Assembly: GCF_013365535.1 (NCBI RefSeq) | Contig: NZ_CP053590.1 | Coordinates: forward strand, 5,287,144 to 5,351,143 | Direction of reading: 5' to 3' | DNA length: 64,000 bases | From: Aquimarina sp. TRL1 | GTDB taxonomy: Bacteria > Bacteroidota > Bacteroidia > Flavobacteriales > Flavobacteriaceae | Shown here: piece by piece, positions 1-8,349 of the stretch | Numbering within the stretch: the stretch's first letter is position 1 | How the letters are laid out: the number at the start of each line of letters is the position of its first letter | Program-made: the position numbers and the translations under genes | The notes under the pieces: generated by a model | Database searches by the model: none | The model's input: only the letters and a program-made list of their open reading frames with translations | Told to the model about the DNA's origin: nothing

Positions 1-1
1 A

Positions 2-214
2 AAAAGATATTATTTTGACAAGGAAAAATCTATCTTGTGTAAAGTAAAAGAATACCAAACCAAAAACAACCAACCGATAAAAACCAACTCCGTATCTTCT
101 AAAAAAATACGATGCAATCAAAGTCAGGACATCCTAAAAAAATACAAAATTCTCCTTGACTACAAAAGCAAGAAAAGTACCGATAACTGTATGGTAGCAA
201 GAGAAATGCACTAA
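2..214 (+). CDS. C-terminal fragment of an unidentified protein (cut by window edge)
   Basis: An open frame enters from the left edge and runs 70 codons to a TAA at 212-214. The visible tail is lysine-rich, with aromatic residues at its start (KRYYFDKEK). I recognise no domain. No start codon is visible, so it is probably the end of a longer gene. It could also be a chance open frame in AT-rich DNA. About 95 bp separate it from the TetR gene and its promoter. Confidence 0.35.
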   Translation, partial: KRYYFDKEKSILCKVKEYQTKNNQPIKTNSVSSKKIRCNQSQDILKKYKILLDYKSKKSTDNCMVAREMH

Positions 215-259
215 CCCCTCTCTGCTTTTATAAATTTTAAAAAGAATTAACATAAAAAT

Positions 260-273
260 ATACCGATTGGTAT
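260..273. promoter_or_regulatory. Putative TetR operator, copy 1
   Basis: The 14-mer ATACCGATTGGTAT has 5-bp inverted arms (ATACC/GGTAT). It lies 12 bp upstream of the -7 box of the TetR gene. The same 14-mer recurs at 926-939, before the thioesterase gene. The duplication at both promoters of this pair suggests it is the operator of the TetR protein, with autoregulation. Confidence 0.6.
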
Positions 274-284
274 TATTTTTTTGA

Positions 285-292
285 TACTTTTG
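285..292 (+). promoter_or_regulatory. Bacteroidota -7 promoter box for the TetR gene
   Basis: TACTTTTG fits the TAnnTTTG consensus recognised by the Bacteroidota primary sigma factor. It sits 17 bp before the ATG at 310 and just downstream of the putative operator, a layout that suits repression. Confidence 0.5.
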
Positions 293-309
293 TTTCAGAA
301 GTAAATTTT

Positions 310-906
310 ATGGCGAGTAAAGCAGATCAGACAAAGGCATTTATTATTAAGAAAGTAGCCCCTATTTTTAATAAAAACGGGTATGCAGCTACAAGTCTTA
401 GTGATATTACCAAAGCTACTGGACTCACTAAAGGCGCTATCTATGGAAATTTCAAAAACAAAGAAGAACTCGCTATTGAAGCCTTTAATATGGTCGTAAA
501 GGGAGTACTTCGCAGGATTACAGAGTACCAAAACAGAAGTGACTCGCCTTTTGAAAAATTGACCTTACTTACTAAGTTCTATCGCAACTATTATGATTAC
601 ATCTATGAATACGGTGGATGTCCTATTATAAATATGGGAGTAGATGCTAATAATCAAAACACAGAACTGTTTGCACATGTTCAGTATACCATAGAAAGAA
701 TACAAAAGAATCTGGTAAAAATTATTGAACAAGGAAAAAAAGAAGGAGAAATTAAACCCGCTATAGATTCCTGGCTATATGCTAAACAAATTTATACAAT
801 GATCCAGGGAGCCGTATTTATGACCTATACCATGAATGACGAAAACTATCTTTCTTCAATTATGGATAAAGTGGATCAAATGATCCTGAATGAAATAAAA
901 AAATAA
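310..906 (+). CDS. TetR/AcrR-family transcriptional regulator
   Basis: This 198-aa protein has a classic N-terminal TetR DNA-binding domain. The helix-turn-helix covers about residues 28-48 and includes the TGLTKGAIYGNF signature. An all-helical C-terminal ligand and dimer domain follows (about 70-198). Length is normal for the family. It most likely represses itself and the thioesterase gene downstream, because an identical 14-bp dyad precedes both genes. The ligand is unknown. The neighbouring acyl-CoA thioesterase hints at an acyl or fatty-acid-type effector, which is inference only. The ATG at 310 is well placed after the -7 box. Confidence 0.9.
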   Translation: MASKADQTKAFIIKKVAPIFNKNGYAATSLSDITKATGLTKGAIYGNFKNKEELAIEAFNMVVKGVLRRITEYQNRSDSPFEKLTLLTKFYRNYYDYIYEYGGCPIINMGVDANNQNTELFAHVQYTIERIQKNLVKIIEQGKKEGEIKPAIDSWLYAKQIYTMIQGAVFMTYTMNDENYLSSIMDKVDQMILNEIKK

Positions 907-925
907 TATTTTTTTAACCTAAAAT

Positions 926-939
926 ATACCGATTGGTAT
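926..939. promoter_or_regulatory. Putative TetR operator, copy 2
   Basis: Exact copy of the dyad ATACCGATTGGTAT found before the TetR gene. It lies 30 bp upstream of the thioesterase ATG. It implies that the thioesterase is part of the regulon of the upstream repressor. Confidence 0.6.
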
Positions 940-968
940 AAAATTATTCACTAACAAAAACAAAGATA

Positions 969-1463
969 ATGAAGACCTTACCTAAAATTTTAAACAGTTT
1001 TGCCAGAATACGATTTCAAGATTGTGATCCTTTTAACCACCTAAACAACGCCTCTTACCTCAATTATATGATCAACGCCCGGGAAGATCAGGTAGCAGAA
1101 CATTATCAAATTGACATTTTTGAAATGGCAAAGAACCAAGGAGTAAGCTGGGTAGTCGGAAGCAATCAGATTGCTTATCTCAAGCCTGCATTTACCATGG
1201 AGAAAGTATGCATCGAATCACAATTAATCAATTTTGATAAAAACATGCTACAAGTAGAAATCAGGATGCTCAATGAAGATAAAACAGAGTTAAAAGCAGT
1301 GTTGTGGAGTACATTCATTCACTTTAATCTACTAAAGCAAAAAAAATGGAACCACAATGAACAGTTACTATCTCTTTTTGAATCAGTTAAGTCTCCTGTT
1401 GAAGCAAAAAGCTTTGATGAAAGAATTTTAGAAATTAAATCCAAAAAAATGCAACTTTTTTAG
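969..1463 (+). CDS. Acyl-CoA thioesterase, hotdog fold (4HBT family)
   Basis: A 164-aa hotdog-fold protein. Near residues 16-33 it carries the YbgC/4-hydroxybenzoyl-CoA thioesterase-like signature RFQDCDPFNHLNNASYL. The aspartate of this motif (about D20) is the expected catalytic residue. Family members hydrolyse acyl-CoA thioesters in the cytoplasm; the substrate here cannot be read from sequence. It lies 62 bp after the TetR gene with its own copy of the operator, so it is probably derepressed together with it. Length (about 130-165 aa for the family) is normal. Confidence 0.8.
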   Translation: MKTLPKILNSFARIRFQDCDPFNHLNNASYLNYMINAREDQVAEHYQIDIFEMAKNQGVSWVVGSNQIAYLKPAFTMEKVCIESQLINFDKNMLQVEIRMLNEDKTELKAVLWSTFIHFNLLKQKKWNHNEQLLSLFESVKSPVEAKSFDERILEIKSKKMQLF

Positions 1464-1509
1464 TTTTTTGGCGTCTTATAGAGTACATCAATCAATTAAA
1501 TACATCACT

Positions 1510-1632
1510 ATGAAATTCTCGAAAAGGATAAATTCTTCCAGAAAAAGAGTTTATTATGTTTTTATTGGATTTTTTATAATCGCCCTTTTATCAATGCTTG
1601 TCGTGTCCTGGCAATTAGGCATTTTTGAATAG
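1510..1632 (+). CDS. Small single-pass membrane protein, 40 aa
   Basis: ATG at 1510, TAG at 1630-1632. The product has a basic N-terminus (MKFSKRINSSRKRVYY) followed by one hydrophobic helix of about 18 residues (FIGFFIIALLSMLVVSW). This is the positive-inside pattern of a tiny membrane protein. No family recognised. It sits in the gap between the thioesterase and the phytase-like lipoprotein. Coding status rests only on the sensible topology. Confidence 0.45.
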   Translation: MKFSKRINSSRKRVYYVFIGFFIIALLSMLVVSWQLGIFE

Positions 1633-1816
1633 ACCTATTAGGGAAAACAGCAACATTTTTCCAGAATTCATTTAATTTATCATATCACCTATATACAAAG
1701 AGACTTCATCATACCCATGATAACGTCTCTTTTATATTTTTTATACCGTATAATAACACCCTATTTCCATCTTCTGAAAGCAAAAAACAGTACTTTTACA
1801 ATCATAAATAATCAGC

Positions 1817-2902
1817 ATGTTCAGAAGTATCTTTTTTCATTTTTTATTCTTTTTTCTTATTACCCTAACTGCTTGCAAAAGCAGAAAACACATCTCCATA
1901 AAGTTCCATGACGAGTATGTTGTACAGAATGATACTGTATTTAGTAGTTCCAGAATTGGAGGGCTTTCCAGTATTGATTATGACCCAAAAAGCGATCAAT
2001 ATTATATCGTATGTGATGACGCCAGACATCCCAGATTCTACAAAGCTTCTATAGAGATCAATAATAACAAAATAGAAGACATCCGTTTTACTGCTCCGAT
2101 TAAAGTTCAAAACCCAGAAGAAAAAACCCTGGATCTGGAAGCATTGCGACTGTCTGATAATAATACATTGGTTTTTACCAGTGAGGGGTCTGTTAAAAAC
2201 AATAGCAATCCTGCTATATTCACTACGGAGCTCAACGGTACTTTCATAGATGCTTTCAAGCTTCCCGACAACCTGCTTGCTACAGGGAGCAATGCCCCCA
2301 GACACAATGCTGTTTTCGAGGGATTAACCCCTGACATACACAATAAGGGATTTTGGGCATCTATGGAGCTTCCTTTACAAAAGGACGGAGAAGAACCTTC
2401 ATTCCTGCATCAGGGGGCTCCCGCTAGAATCACTTTCTTTGACAAAAAGAGCAAAACTCCTTCATTTCAATTTACTTACCCACTGGACAAGCTAGCAAGA
2501 GATCCAAAAGGAAAATTCGGAGTCAATGGGATTACCGGACTGGTACAAATCACTACTGATCTTTTTATCATCCTGGAACGAGGATATGTATCCGGCTACG
2601 GAACACAGGGAAATACTGTCAAACTCTATGTAGCTGATAAGAAAAATGCAACCAACACCCTTCATCAGACCTCTTTATCCGATGCCCCTTATTCCAGTGC
2701 TTCCAAAAAATTACTCTTTGATTTTGAAAGCGTCAGAGCAAAATTAACAAATAACATAGTAGACAATATAGAAGGTATTACGATAGGTCCTACCCTTCCT
2801 AATGGCAACCCATCTCTCATTCTTATTGCTGACAATAACTTCAATCCATCAGATATCCAGATCAACCAATTTATCCTCATGGAATTGATCATTAAAAAAT
2901 AA
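1817..2902 (+). CDS. Esterase-like activity of phytase family lipoprotein
   Basis: This 361-aa protein has a hydrophobic signal and a lipobox (LTAC, Cys about 20), so it should be a lipoprotein. The mature part matches the phytase-like/esterase-like family (PF13449 type). Recognisable segments are GGLSSIDYDP near the start, LDLEALRL, the EGSV region, FEGLTP and FDFESV later on, as expected for a beta-propeller. Some family members hydrolyse phosphate esters, but the substrate is unknown here. The next lipoprotein gene starts 5 bp after its stop, so the two form an operon. Confidence 0.75.
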   Translation: MFRSIFFHFLFFFLITLTACKSRKHISIKFHDEYVVQNDTVFSSSRIGGLSSIDYDPKSDQYYIVCDDARHPRFYKASIEINNNKIEDIRFTAPIKVQNPEEKTLDLEALRLSDNNTLVFTSEGSVKNNSNPAIFTTELNGTFIDAFKLPDNLLATGSNAPRHNAVFEGLTPDIHNKGFWASMELPLQKDGEEPSFLHQGAPARITFFDKKSKTPSFQFTYPLDKLARDPKGKFGVNGITGLVQITTDLFIILERGYVSGYGTQGNTVKLYVADKKNATNTLHQTSLSDAPYSSASKKLLFDFESVRAKLTNNIVDNIEGITIGPTLPNGNPSLILIADNNFNPSDIQINQFILMELIIKK

Positions 2903-2906
2903 TCCT

Positions 2907-3416
2907 ATGAAACACATCTGTATATTTCTCTTTTCCATCTTTATTATTGGTTGCTCCTCTCCCACTACTTCTACCGCATCAGAAACAACAACTTACTTCT
3001 TGATTCGGCATGCAGAAAAAGACCTCAGTGACCCCAGAAACCCAAATCCTATGCTTACCGAAAAAGGAAATATCAGAGCAAAAAAGTGGGCAGCTATTTT
3101 AGCTCCCTCCTCAATTGATTACGTATACAGCACTCAATTTCTACGAACAAAACTAACAGCTACACCTATCGCCCAAAAAAATAAGGTACCAATAACCACA
3201 TACGCTCCCAACAAGCTATTATCGAAAGATTTTAAACAAAAAACAAAAGGAAAAACTACCGTAATTATCGGGCACTCTAATACCATCCCTTCTTTTATAA
3301 ACACGCTATTGCAAAAAAAGAAATACGATGATCTCGAACATGAAGATTACGGCAAATTATTTATTATCAAAATCACAGGAGATCAAATTACAGAAACTGT
3401 ATTGGACATTAATTAA
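2907..3416 (+). CDS. Histidine phosphatase family lipoprotein (SixA/phosphoglycerate mutase-like)
   Basis: A 169-aa protein with a lipobox (IIGC, Cys16) and the phosphohistidine signature LIRHAEK around residues 32-38. His35 is the likely phosphorylated nucleophile. A second catalytic His lies in IIGHSN about two thirds along. Short members of this superfamily remove phosphate from small molecules or phosphohistidine proteins. The gene follows the phytase-like lipoprotein by 5 bp, and two phosphatase-like envelope lipoproteins in one operon suggest phosphate-ester scavenging (inference). Its end overlaps the convergent DUF6503 gene by 4 bp. Confidence 0.8.
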   Translation: MKHICIFLFSIFIIGCSSPTTSTASETTTYFLIRHAEKDLSDPRNPNPMLTEKGNIRAKKWAAILAPSSIDYVYSTQFLRTKLTATPIAQKNKVPITTYAPNKLLSKDFKQKTKGKTTVIIGHSNTIPSFINTLLQKKKYDDLEHEDYGKLFIIKITGDQITETVLDIN

Positions 3417-4165
3417 CAGCAATCTTCTTTCAGTACATACACATGAATATCTTCTAAGGCAATAACAGAAACCTGCTTTAATTTCCCGGTCTCAAACAAT
3501 GTATCCAATTGAGACAAATCTGTATGCAAGACCTCCGTTTTATAATTTTTATAATCTGCAAATCGAATGCCTGAAACCACTCGTGGATTATATCCTTCTC
3601 TAAAGCGAATTCCCCCGCCATTAACCGCATATTTATACGCCAGATAGTCAACGGTATAACGCTCTTTATGTATCCAATACATAAATTCGTCTTCATAATC
3701 CGTTCCTCCTCCTTCCTGATCAAAAGTTACTTTTATCTTGTAATAAGGTTCCCCCTTTAATACCGTCTCTCCTGCCAGGGTTTTATTCACTGCAGCAGCA
3801 TTTAATCCATACGGAAGCATTGCAAAATAGTGCACTGAGTTTACCCCATCACTGATTTTAGTCACCAAAGAATCTGCAACTGTAACCGCACATCCATTCA
3901 CACGCCGCAATAATCCTTTATTACTCACTACATCGTGCACTTCTTTTGTATCTGATACAACCTTGCGCTCCAATTGGTACACTCCTTTTCTTCGTTCACT
4001 TCTATACTGTTTCCCTCTAAAGGAAAAATGAATCACAGATTGATCGAATACCGTTCCTCCAGCCTTTTCGATTGCTTTATCTACAATTTCCTGCGCCGTC
4101 TGCTGATAAGAAAATACCGAAACATGAATCACGAAAAAAAACGAAAAAAATAAAAAACGAACCAT
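3413..4165 (-). CDS. DUF6503-like secreted protein
   Basis: A 250-aa protein with an N-terminal hydrophobic signal (VRFLFFSFFFVIHVSVFS) ending near residue 20. The mature part begins TAQEIVDKAIEKAGG and resembles the flavobacterial DUF6503 family, which may have a lipoprotein-carrier-like beta fold (inference). The C-terminus ends with two cysteines (EDCC). Function unknown. It is convergent with the histidine phosphatase gene, and about 450 bp without genes lie upstream. Confidence 0.6.
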   Translation of the reverse strand: MVRFLFFSFFFVIHVSVFSYQQTAQEIVDKAIEKAGGTVFDQSVIHFSFRGKQYRSERRKGVYQLERKVVSDTKEVHDVVSNKGLLRRVNGCAVTVADSLVTKISDGVNSVHYFAMLPYGLNAAAVNKTLAGETVLKGEPYYKIKVTFDQEGGGTDYEDEFMYWIHKERYTVDYLAYKYAVNGGGIRFREGYNPRVVSGIRFADYKNYKTEVLHTDLSQLDTLFETGKLKQVSVIALEDIHVYVLKEDCC

Positions 4166-4618
4166 AACTACTTATTTTACTCACATAGTGAGATGTTACA
4201 ATTTCAGGAAGCCTCCTTACTATTAAAAACTTATTTCTTTTAAAGTACCTCAGTACAAATCTCAAGGTACATCTGTAATAACGAAAGTACTCTTTATTCT
4301 AATCATTTATGCTAGAATTTTGTTAAAGCATTACAAGTACGACTATCGTATCCCCCAATAATCAAGGTGCCAATACACTGAAACGTATCGAAAAGGCAGC
4401 ACTTGTTTTTCTCAACGTCTGTTGTACCTCTCTCTAAATAACCGGTGCAACTTCCAATTCCTCTGCAAACCTTCCCTTCTTACTTTTCTGCACTCGTCAG
4501 ACCAGATTTAATCCGGTATACTCCTTCATACAAAACCACCCCTTCCTGAGTAGAGATATGTTAACAAAAAAGATTTTTTAGTAATTTTGCAATCTAACAA
4601 ACCCCAAAAAATACACTC
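4166..4618. other. Intergenic region without a recognised gene
   Basis: About 450 bp between divergently transcribed secreted-protein genes. I see no credible ORF, RNA or repeat. It should hold promoters for both flanking genes; the only clear one is the plus-strand box at 4582-4589. Confidence 0.5.
4582..4589 (+). promoter_or_regulatory. -7 promoter box for the DUF3887-like gene
   Basis: TAATTTTG followed by C fits TAnnTTTGC. It lies 29 bp before the ATG at 4619, a normal leader length. Confidence 0.5.
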
Positions 4619-4978
4619 ATGAAACATACCCTTATTTTATTATTTTCTACAGTTCTATCAATGACTATTACTGCACAGGAAGCCGATGCTTACAAAAAAG
4701 TAACCACCTCATTTACAGAACACTTTAACCAGCAAGATGCAGCAGCTATTTTTGAACTGTACACTCCCGAAACGCAAAATGACATAACAAAAGAAGGAGT
4801 CGCTGCCTTTGTAAAAGGATGTTATAGTCAATTTGGGAAATTAACCCAAACCGAATTCCAAAACACTTCGGGAAAAGTACATACGTATACTGCTACATTT
4901 GAGAAAGCAAGCCTGTCCATGGAATTATTACTGGACGATCAAGACAAAATAATATCTATTCAATTTGATCAATTATAG
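4619..4978 (+). CDS. Secreted DUF3887-like (NTF2-like fold) protein
   Basis: A 119-aa protein with a signal peptide (about residues 1-19, ending in TITAQ) and a small mature domain of about 100 residues. The pattern (FTEHFNQQDAAAIFELYTPE, later KLTQTEF and a final beta-rich part) resembles DUF3887/SnoaL-type NTF2-like domains. No catalytic function can be assigned. It has its own promoter box and a strong terminator right after it, so it is monocistronic. Confidence 0.6.
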   Translation: MKHTLILLFSTVLSMTITAQEADAYKKVTTSFTEHFNQQDAAAIFELYTPETQNDITKEGVAAFVKGCYSQFGKLTQTEFQNTSGKVHTYTATFEKASLSMELLLDDQDKIISIQFDQL

Positions 4979-5004
4979 GCGAATTTTATAGATATATCCT
5001 ATAA

Positions 5005-5038
5005 CAAAGCTTTCTTTTCGAGAAAGCTTTGTATTTTT
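5005..5038 (+). terminator. Rho-independent terminator
   Basis: An 11-bp perfect stem (CAAAGCTTTCT/AGAAAGCTTTG) with a 5-nt loop is followed by a T-rich run. It lies 26 bp after the stop of the DUF3887-like gene. Confidence 0.75.
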
Positions 5039-5125
5039 ACAGCCATCTTATAAGATGTTCCATAAAATATTACCTCGCTTTATGGGCGCTTACAGCGTTA
5101 CCGAAATAGTATTAAAAATCAACTC

Positions 5126-5590
5126 GTGGGTCAGAACAGAATTAATATATTAAACAGAAAGGCAAAATTCGAATACGAATTCTTAGATAAATACACTGCC
5201 GGAATTAAACTGGCAGGAACAGAGATTAAAGCAATTCGAGAAGGAAAAGCCAGTATTGCCGAAAGTTTTTGTGAATTCCACAATGGGGGAGAACTATTCG
5301 TGATCAATATGCATATCGAAGAATATTCGCATGCGACGTATTTTAATCACAATCCTAAGAGTGAACGAAAATTACTCCTGAATAAAAAAGAATTAAAAAA
5401 GCTTGAAAAAGAAGTAAAGAATAGCGGTCTTACCATTATTCCTACCCGATTATTTATTAATGAACGGGGGCTTGCTAAATTAGATATTGTACTCGCCAAA
5501 GGGAAAAAGCTTTACGACAAAAGAGAAACGATTAAAAACAGAGATAATAAGAGAAATCTGGATCGTATAAAAAAAGCGTATAACAATTAA
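5126..5590 (+). CDS. smpB: SsrA-binding protein SmpB
   Basis: A 154-aa protein and a clear SmpB. It binds tmRNA and carries it to stalled ribosomes for trans-translation. Signatures include [49 protein letters not shown], and the C-terminal [16 protein letters not shown] tail that enters the decoding centre. The start is a GTG at 5126; the product begins [14 protein letters not shown], which matches the usual flavobacterial N-terminus. A terminator follows at once. Confidence 0.95.
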   Translation: MGQNRINILNRKAKFEYEFLDKYTAGIKLAGTEIKAIREGKASIAESFCEFHNGGELFVINMHIEEYSHATYFNHNPKSERKLLLNKKELKKLEKEVKNSGLTIIPTRLFINERGLAKLDIVLAKGKKLYDKRETIKNRDNKRNLDRIKKAYNN

Positions 5591-5619
5591 AAAAGCCCTT
5601 GCAATGGCAAAGGCTTTTT
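5590..5619. terminator. Bidirectional terminator between smpB and pcm
   Basis: A-rich and T-rich arms flank a GCC/GGC plus TTGC/GCAA stem with one mismatch and a 4-nt loop. The symmetric A/T tracts let it serve both convergent genes. It overlaps the last bases of the smpB stop codon. Confidence 0.65.
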
Positions 5620-5624
5620 ACTTT

Positions 5625-6272
5625 TTAGTTTTTATCTTCTAACAGCGGGACAAAACGAAACTCTCCAAACTCGTGTTTTTCGAATTGTGTCTCACTTTTT
5701 CGTATGAACAAGGTCATAATCTGAGCGTTTTCTCCAACAGGAATCACCAACCTCCCTCCTATTGCTAATTGACTTAATAAAGGTTTAGGAACATAAGGAG
5801 CGCCCGCAGTAACAATAATAGCTTTATAAGGCGCAAATTCGGCTAATCCTTTATACCCATCACCAAAAATCAATTGTTTGGGGCGATATCCGATTTTAGG
5901 AAGAAACAGTTTGGCTTTTTTAAACAGTTCTTTTTGTCGCTCAATACTATATACTTTAGTCCCTAATTCGCATAATACAGCTGTCTGATACCCAGAACCT
6001 GTTCCTATTTCCAATACCTTATCACCACTTTTAACCTCCATTAATTCACTCTGAAAAGCCACCGTATATGGCTGTGAAATGGTTTGATCCGCACCAATTG
6101 GAAATGCCTTATCCTGATACGCATGATCTTCAAAACTAGAATCCATAAACAAATGCCTGGGAATTGAATTAATGGCTTCTAACACCTTTTTATCCTTAAT
6201 CCCTTTATCAATCAATACCTTGACCAGTTGTTTTCTTTTTCCAGCTTGTTTTAACGTATCTTTAGCTCTCAT
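5625..6272 (-). CDS. pcm: Protein-L-isoaspartate O-methyltransferase
   Basis: A SAM-dependent methyltransferase that repairs isoaspartyl residues in aged proteins. Motif I is clear (VLEIGTGSGYQTAVL), as are the family blocks PRHLF, YQDKAFPIGADQTISQPYTVA and GDGYKGL. I place the start at the ATG at 6270-6272 (MRAKDTLKQ, 215 aa) rather than the TTG at 6293. A -7 promoter box lies at 6291-6298, so the TTG would be at or before the transcript start. Length is normal for the family. Confidence 0.9.
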   Translation of the reverse strand: MRAKDTLKQAGKRKQLVKVLIDKGIKDKKVLEAINSIPRHLFMDSSFEDHAYQDKAFPIGADQTISQPYTVAFQSELMEVKSGDKVLEIGTGSGYQTAVLCELGTKVYSIERQKELFKKAKLFLPKIGYRPKQLIFGDGYKGLAEFAPYKAIIVTAGAPYVPKPLLSQLAIGGRLVIPVGENAQIMTLFIRKSETQFEKHEFGEFRFVPLLEDKN

Positions 6273-6290
6273 TCGCGTTTTTTGAATAGC

Positions 6291-6298
6291 CAAAATTA
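6291..6298 (-). promoter_or_regulatory. -7 promoter box for pcm
   Basis: Read on the minus strand this is TAATTTTG, matching TAnnTTTG. It lies about 18 bp before the ATG chosen for pcm and overlaps the longer TTG-start reading, which argues against that start. Confidence 0.45.
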
Positions 6299-6392
6299 CG
6301 TAAAGATTTTAAAGATTCTCATACAATTTTACTTCTAAAAGGAATATTTTACATTTTAGATACAAATAAGAATTAAAATTTATAAATAATGT

Positions 6393-6400
6393 TATTTTTG
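6393..6400 (+). promoter_or_regulatory. -7 promoter box for the Gfo/Idh/MocA gene
   Basis: TATTTTTG matches TAnnTTTG and lies 16 bp before the ATG at 6417, downstream of an AT-rich stretch. Confidence 0.5.
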
Positions 6401-6416
6401 TCTAAAACCTTGAAAT

Positions 6417-7379
6417 ATGCTCAAAGCAGGAGTACTTGGTGCGGGGCACCTTGGTAAAATTCATTTACGTTTATTAGAACAATCAACAAATTATAATTTA
6501 GTCGGGTTCTATGACCCCAATAAAGAACAGGTAGCAGCTATTGCCAAAGAATTTGGTTTTACCCCTTTCGACTCTGCCGAAGCCTTAATAGATGCTGTAG
6601 ATGTGATTGATATTGTCACTCCTACTTTTGCCCATTTTGAAGTTGCAAAGAAAGCTATTAAAGCAGGAAAACACGTATTTATAGAAAAACCTATTACCAA
6701 TACTGTACAAGAAGCAGAAGCGCTTATTGAACTAGCTAATACATATAATGTAAAAGGACAAGTCGGTCATGTAGAGCGATTTAATCCTGCCTATACCTCG
6801 GTGGCAAAAAAAATAGACAACCCTATGTTTATTGAGGCACATCGACTGGCAGAATTTAATCCCAGAGGAACAGATGTGCCTGTAGTACTGGACTTAATGA
6901 TTCACGATATAGATGCTATTCTTAGCGTAGTGAATTCTGAAGTAAAAAACATTAGTGCCAGCGGAGTATCTGTAATTAGCGAAACACCTGATATCGCAAA
7001 TGCAAGAATAGAGTTCGAAAACGGCTGTGTTGCCAATCTTACTGCCAGCCGGATTTCCTTAAAAAATATGAGAAAGGCGCGTTTCTTCCAAAAAGATGCC
7101 TATATATCGGTGGACTTCTTCGAAAAGAAATGCGAAGTCGTAAAAATGAAAGACGCTCCCGAACAACCTGACGATTTTGCCATGATTTTGCAAAATGCAG
7201 AAGGGGTAAAAAAACAAATTTATTTTGATAATCCGAGTGTCCCCAGTAACAATGCAATCCTTGATGAGTTGGATACTTTTGCCGAGGCTATAAAAAATGA
7301 CAGCACTCCTATTGTCTCGCTCGAACAAGGTAAAAAAGCACTGGAGGTAGCTTTGCAAATTATCGCTTGCTTTAACTAG
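6417..7379 (+). CDS. Gfo/Idh/MocA family oxidoreductase
   Basis: A 320-aa NAD(P)-dependent oxidoreductase. The N-terminal Rossmann domain carries GAGHLG (residues 8-13). The FIEKPITN segment is the EKP cofactor/catalytic motif of the family, and the C-terminal half is the alpha/beta substrate domain (GHVERFNPA onward). The substrate, often a sugar or an inositol-like compound, cannot be read. It lies 62 bp upstream of a 3-hydroxybutyryl-CoA dehydrogenase, an arrangement I believe is common in flavobacteria. Confidence 0.85.
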   Translation: MLKAGVLGAGHLGKIHLRLLEQSTNYNLVGFYDPNKEQVAAIAKEFGFTPFDSAEALIDAVDVIDIVTPTFAHFEVAKKAIKAGKHVFIEKPITNTVQEAEALIELANTYNVKGQVGHVERFNPAYTSVAKKIDNPMFIEAHRLAEFNPRGTDVPVVLDLMIHDIDAILSVVNSEVKNISASGVSVISETPDIANARIEFENGCVANLTASRISLKNMRKARFFQKDAYISVDFFEKKCEVVKMKDAPEQPDDFAMILQNAEGVKKQIYFDNPSVPSNNAILDELDTFAEAIKNDSTPIVSLEQGKKALEVALQIIACFN

Positions 7380-7441
7380 ATTACAACATTGATCATCATA
7401 GAAAATACTATTTTCTGAATATTTATAAAACAGACAACGAC

Positions 7442-8335
7442 ATGAAAAATATAGCTGTTATCGGCGCAGGAACAATGGGGAATGGTATCGCACATACATT
7501 CGCCCAAAAAGGTTTCAAAGTTCAATTAATTGACATCTCTCAAGAATCACTGAACCGGGGAATTGCAACCATTACCAAAAACCTCGATCGAATGATCAAA
7601 AAAGAAGTGATTTCTGAAGCTGATAAAGAAGAAACACTTGGCAATATCACCACTTTTACAGACATCAAAGAAGGAGTTGAATATGCACAACTGGTAGTAG
7701 AAGCTGCCACAGAAAATGTACCATTGAAATTGAACATTTTTAAAGAGCTGGATGAAGTTTGCGGAGAAGATACGGTTCTTGCTACAAATACTTCTTCCAT
7801 TTCGATTACTCAGATAGCAGCTGCTACAAAAGCTTCCAGGCAAGACAAAGTAATCGGTATGCATTTTATGAACCCTGTACCTATTATGAAGTTAGTAGAA
7901 ATTATCAGAGGGTATAACACTTCTGACCAAGTTACTAATACGATTATGGAGCTTTCCAAAACACTGGGTAAAGTTCCTGTAGAAGTAAATGATTATCCAG
8001 GGTTCGTAGCCAATAGAATTTTAATGCCTATGATTAATGAATCTATTGAGACTTTATACAATGGAGTGGCCGGAGTTCAGGAAATTGACACTGTAATGAA
8101 ATTGGGAATGGCTCATCCAATGGGCCCCTTACAATTAGCTGACTTCATTGGATTAGATGTTTGTCTTTCTATATTAAATGTAATGTACGAAGGGTTTAAA
8201 AATCCGAAATACGCACCTTGCCCTCTGTTAGTAAATATGGTAACTGCCGGTAAGCTAGGAATCAAAAGCGGAGAAGGCTTTTATGACTATGCAGAGAGCA
8301 GAAAAGCGGAAAAAATAGCAACGCAATTTGCATAA
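7442..8335 (+). CDS. 3-hydroxybutyryl-CoA dehydrogenase
   Basis: A 297-aa protein of the 3-hydroxyacyl-CoA dehydrogenase family. It oxidises or reduces 3-hydroxyacyl-CoA with NAD(P). The dinucleotide motif is GAGTMG (residues 8-13). Later blocks are EAATENV, ATNTSSISIT, GMHFMNPVPIMKLVEII (containing the catalytic His) and DYPGFVANRILMP at the start of the C-terminal helical dimer domain. Length fits the short stand-alone bacterial enzymes (Hbd/PaaH type). It probably acts in fatty acid or butyrate-type metabolism. Confidence 0.9.
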   Translation: MKNIAVIGAGTMGNGIAHTFAQKGFKVQLIDISQESLNRGIATITKNLDRMIKKEVISEADKEETLGNITTFTDIKEGVEYAQLVVEAATENVPLKLNIFKELDEVCGEDTVLATNTSSISITQIAAATKASRQDKVIGMHFMNPVPIMKLVEIIRGYNTSDQVTNTIMELSKTLGKVPVEVNDYPGFVANRILMPMINESIETLYNGVAGVQEIDTVMKLGMAHPMGPLQLADFIGLDVCLSILNVMYEGFKNPKYAPCPLLVNMVTAGKLGIKSGEGFYDYAESRKAEKIATQFA

Positions 8336-8349
8336 TCTCTTATGACTTT

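Noticed and set aside
1865..2343. Minus-strand open frames opposite the phytase-like gene
   Set aside because: They are shadows of the plus-strand gene, which has a lipobox and clear family motifs.
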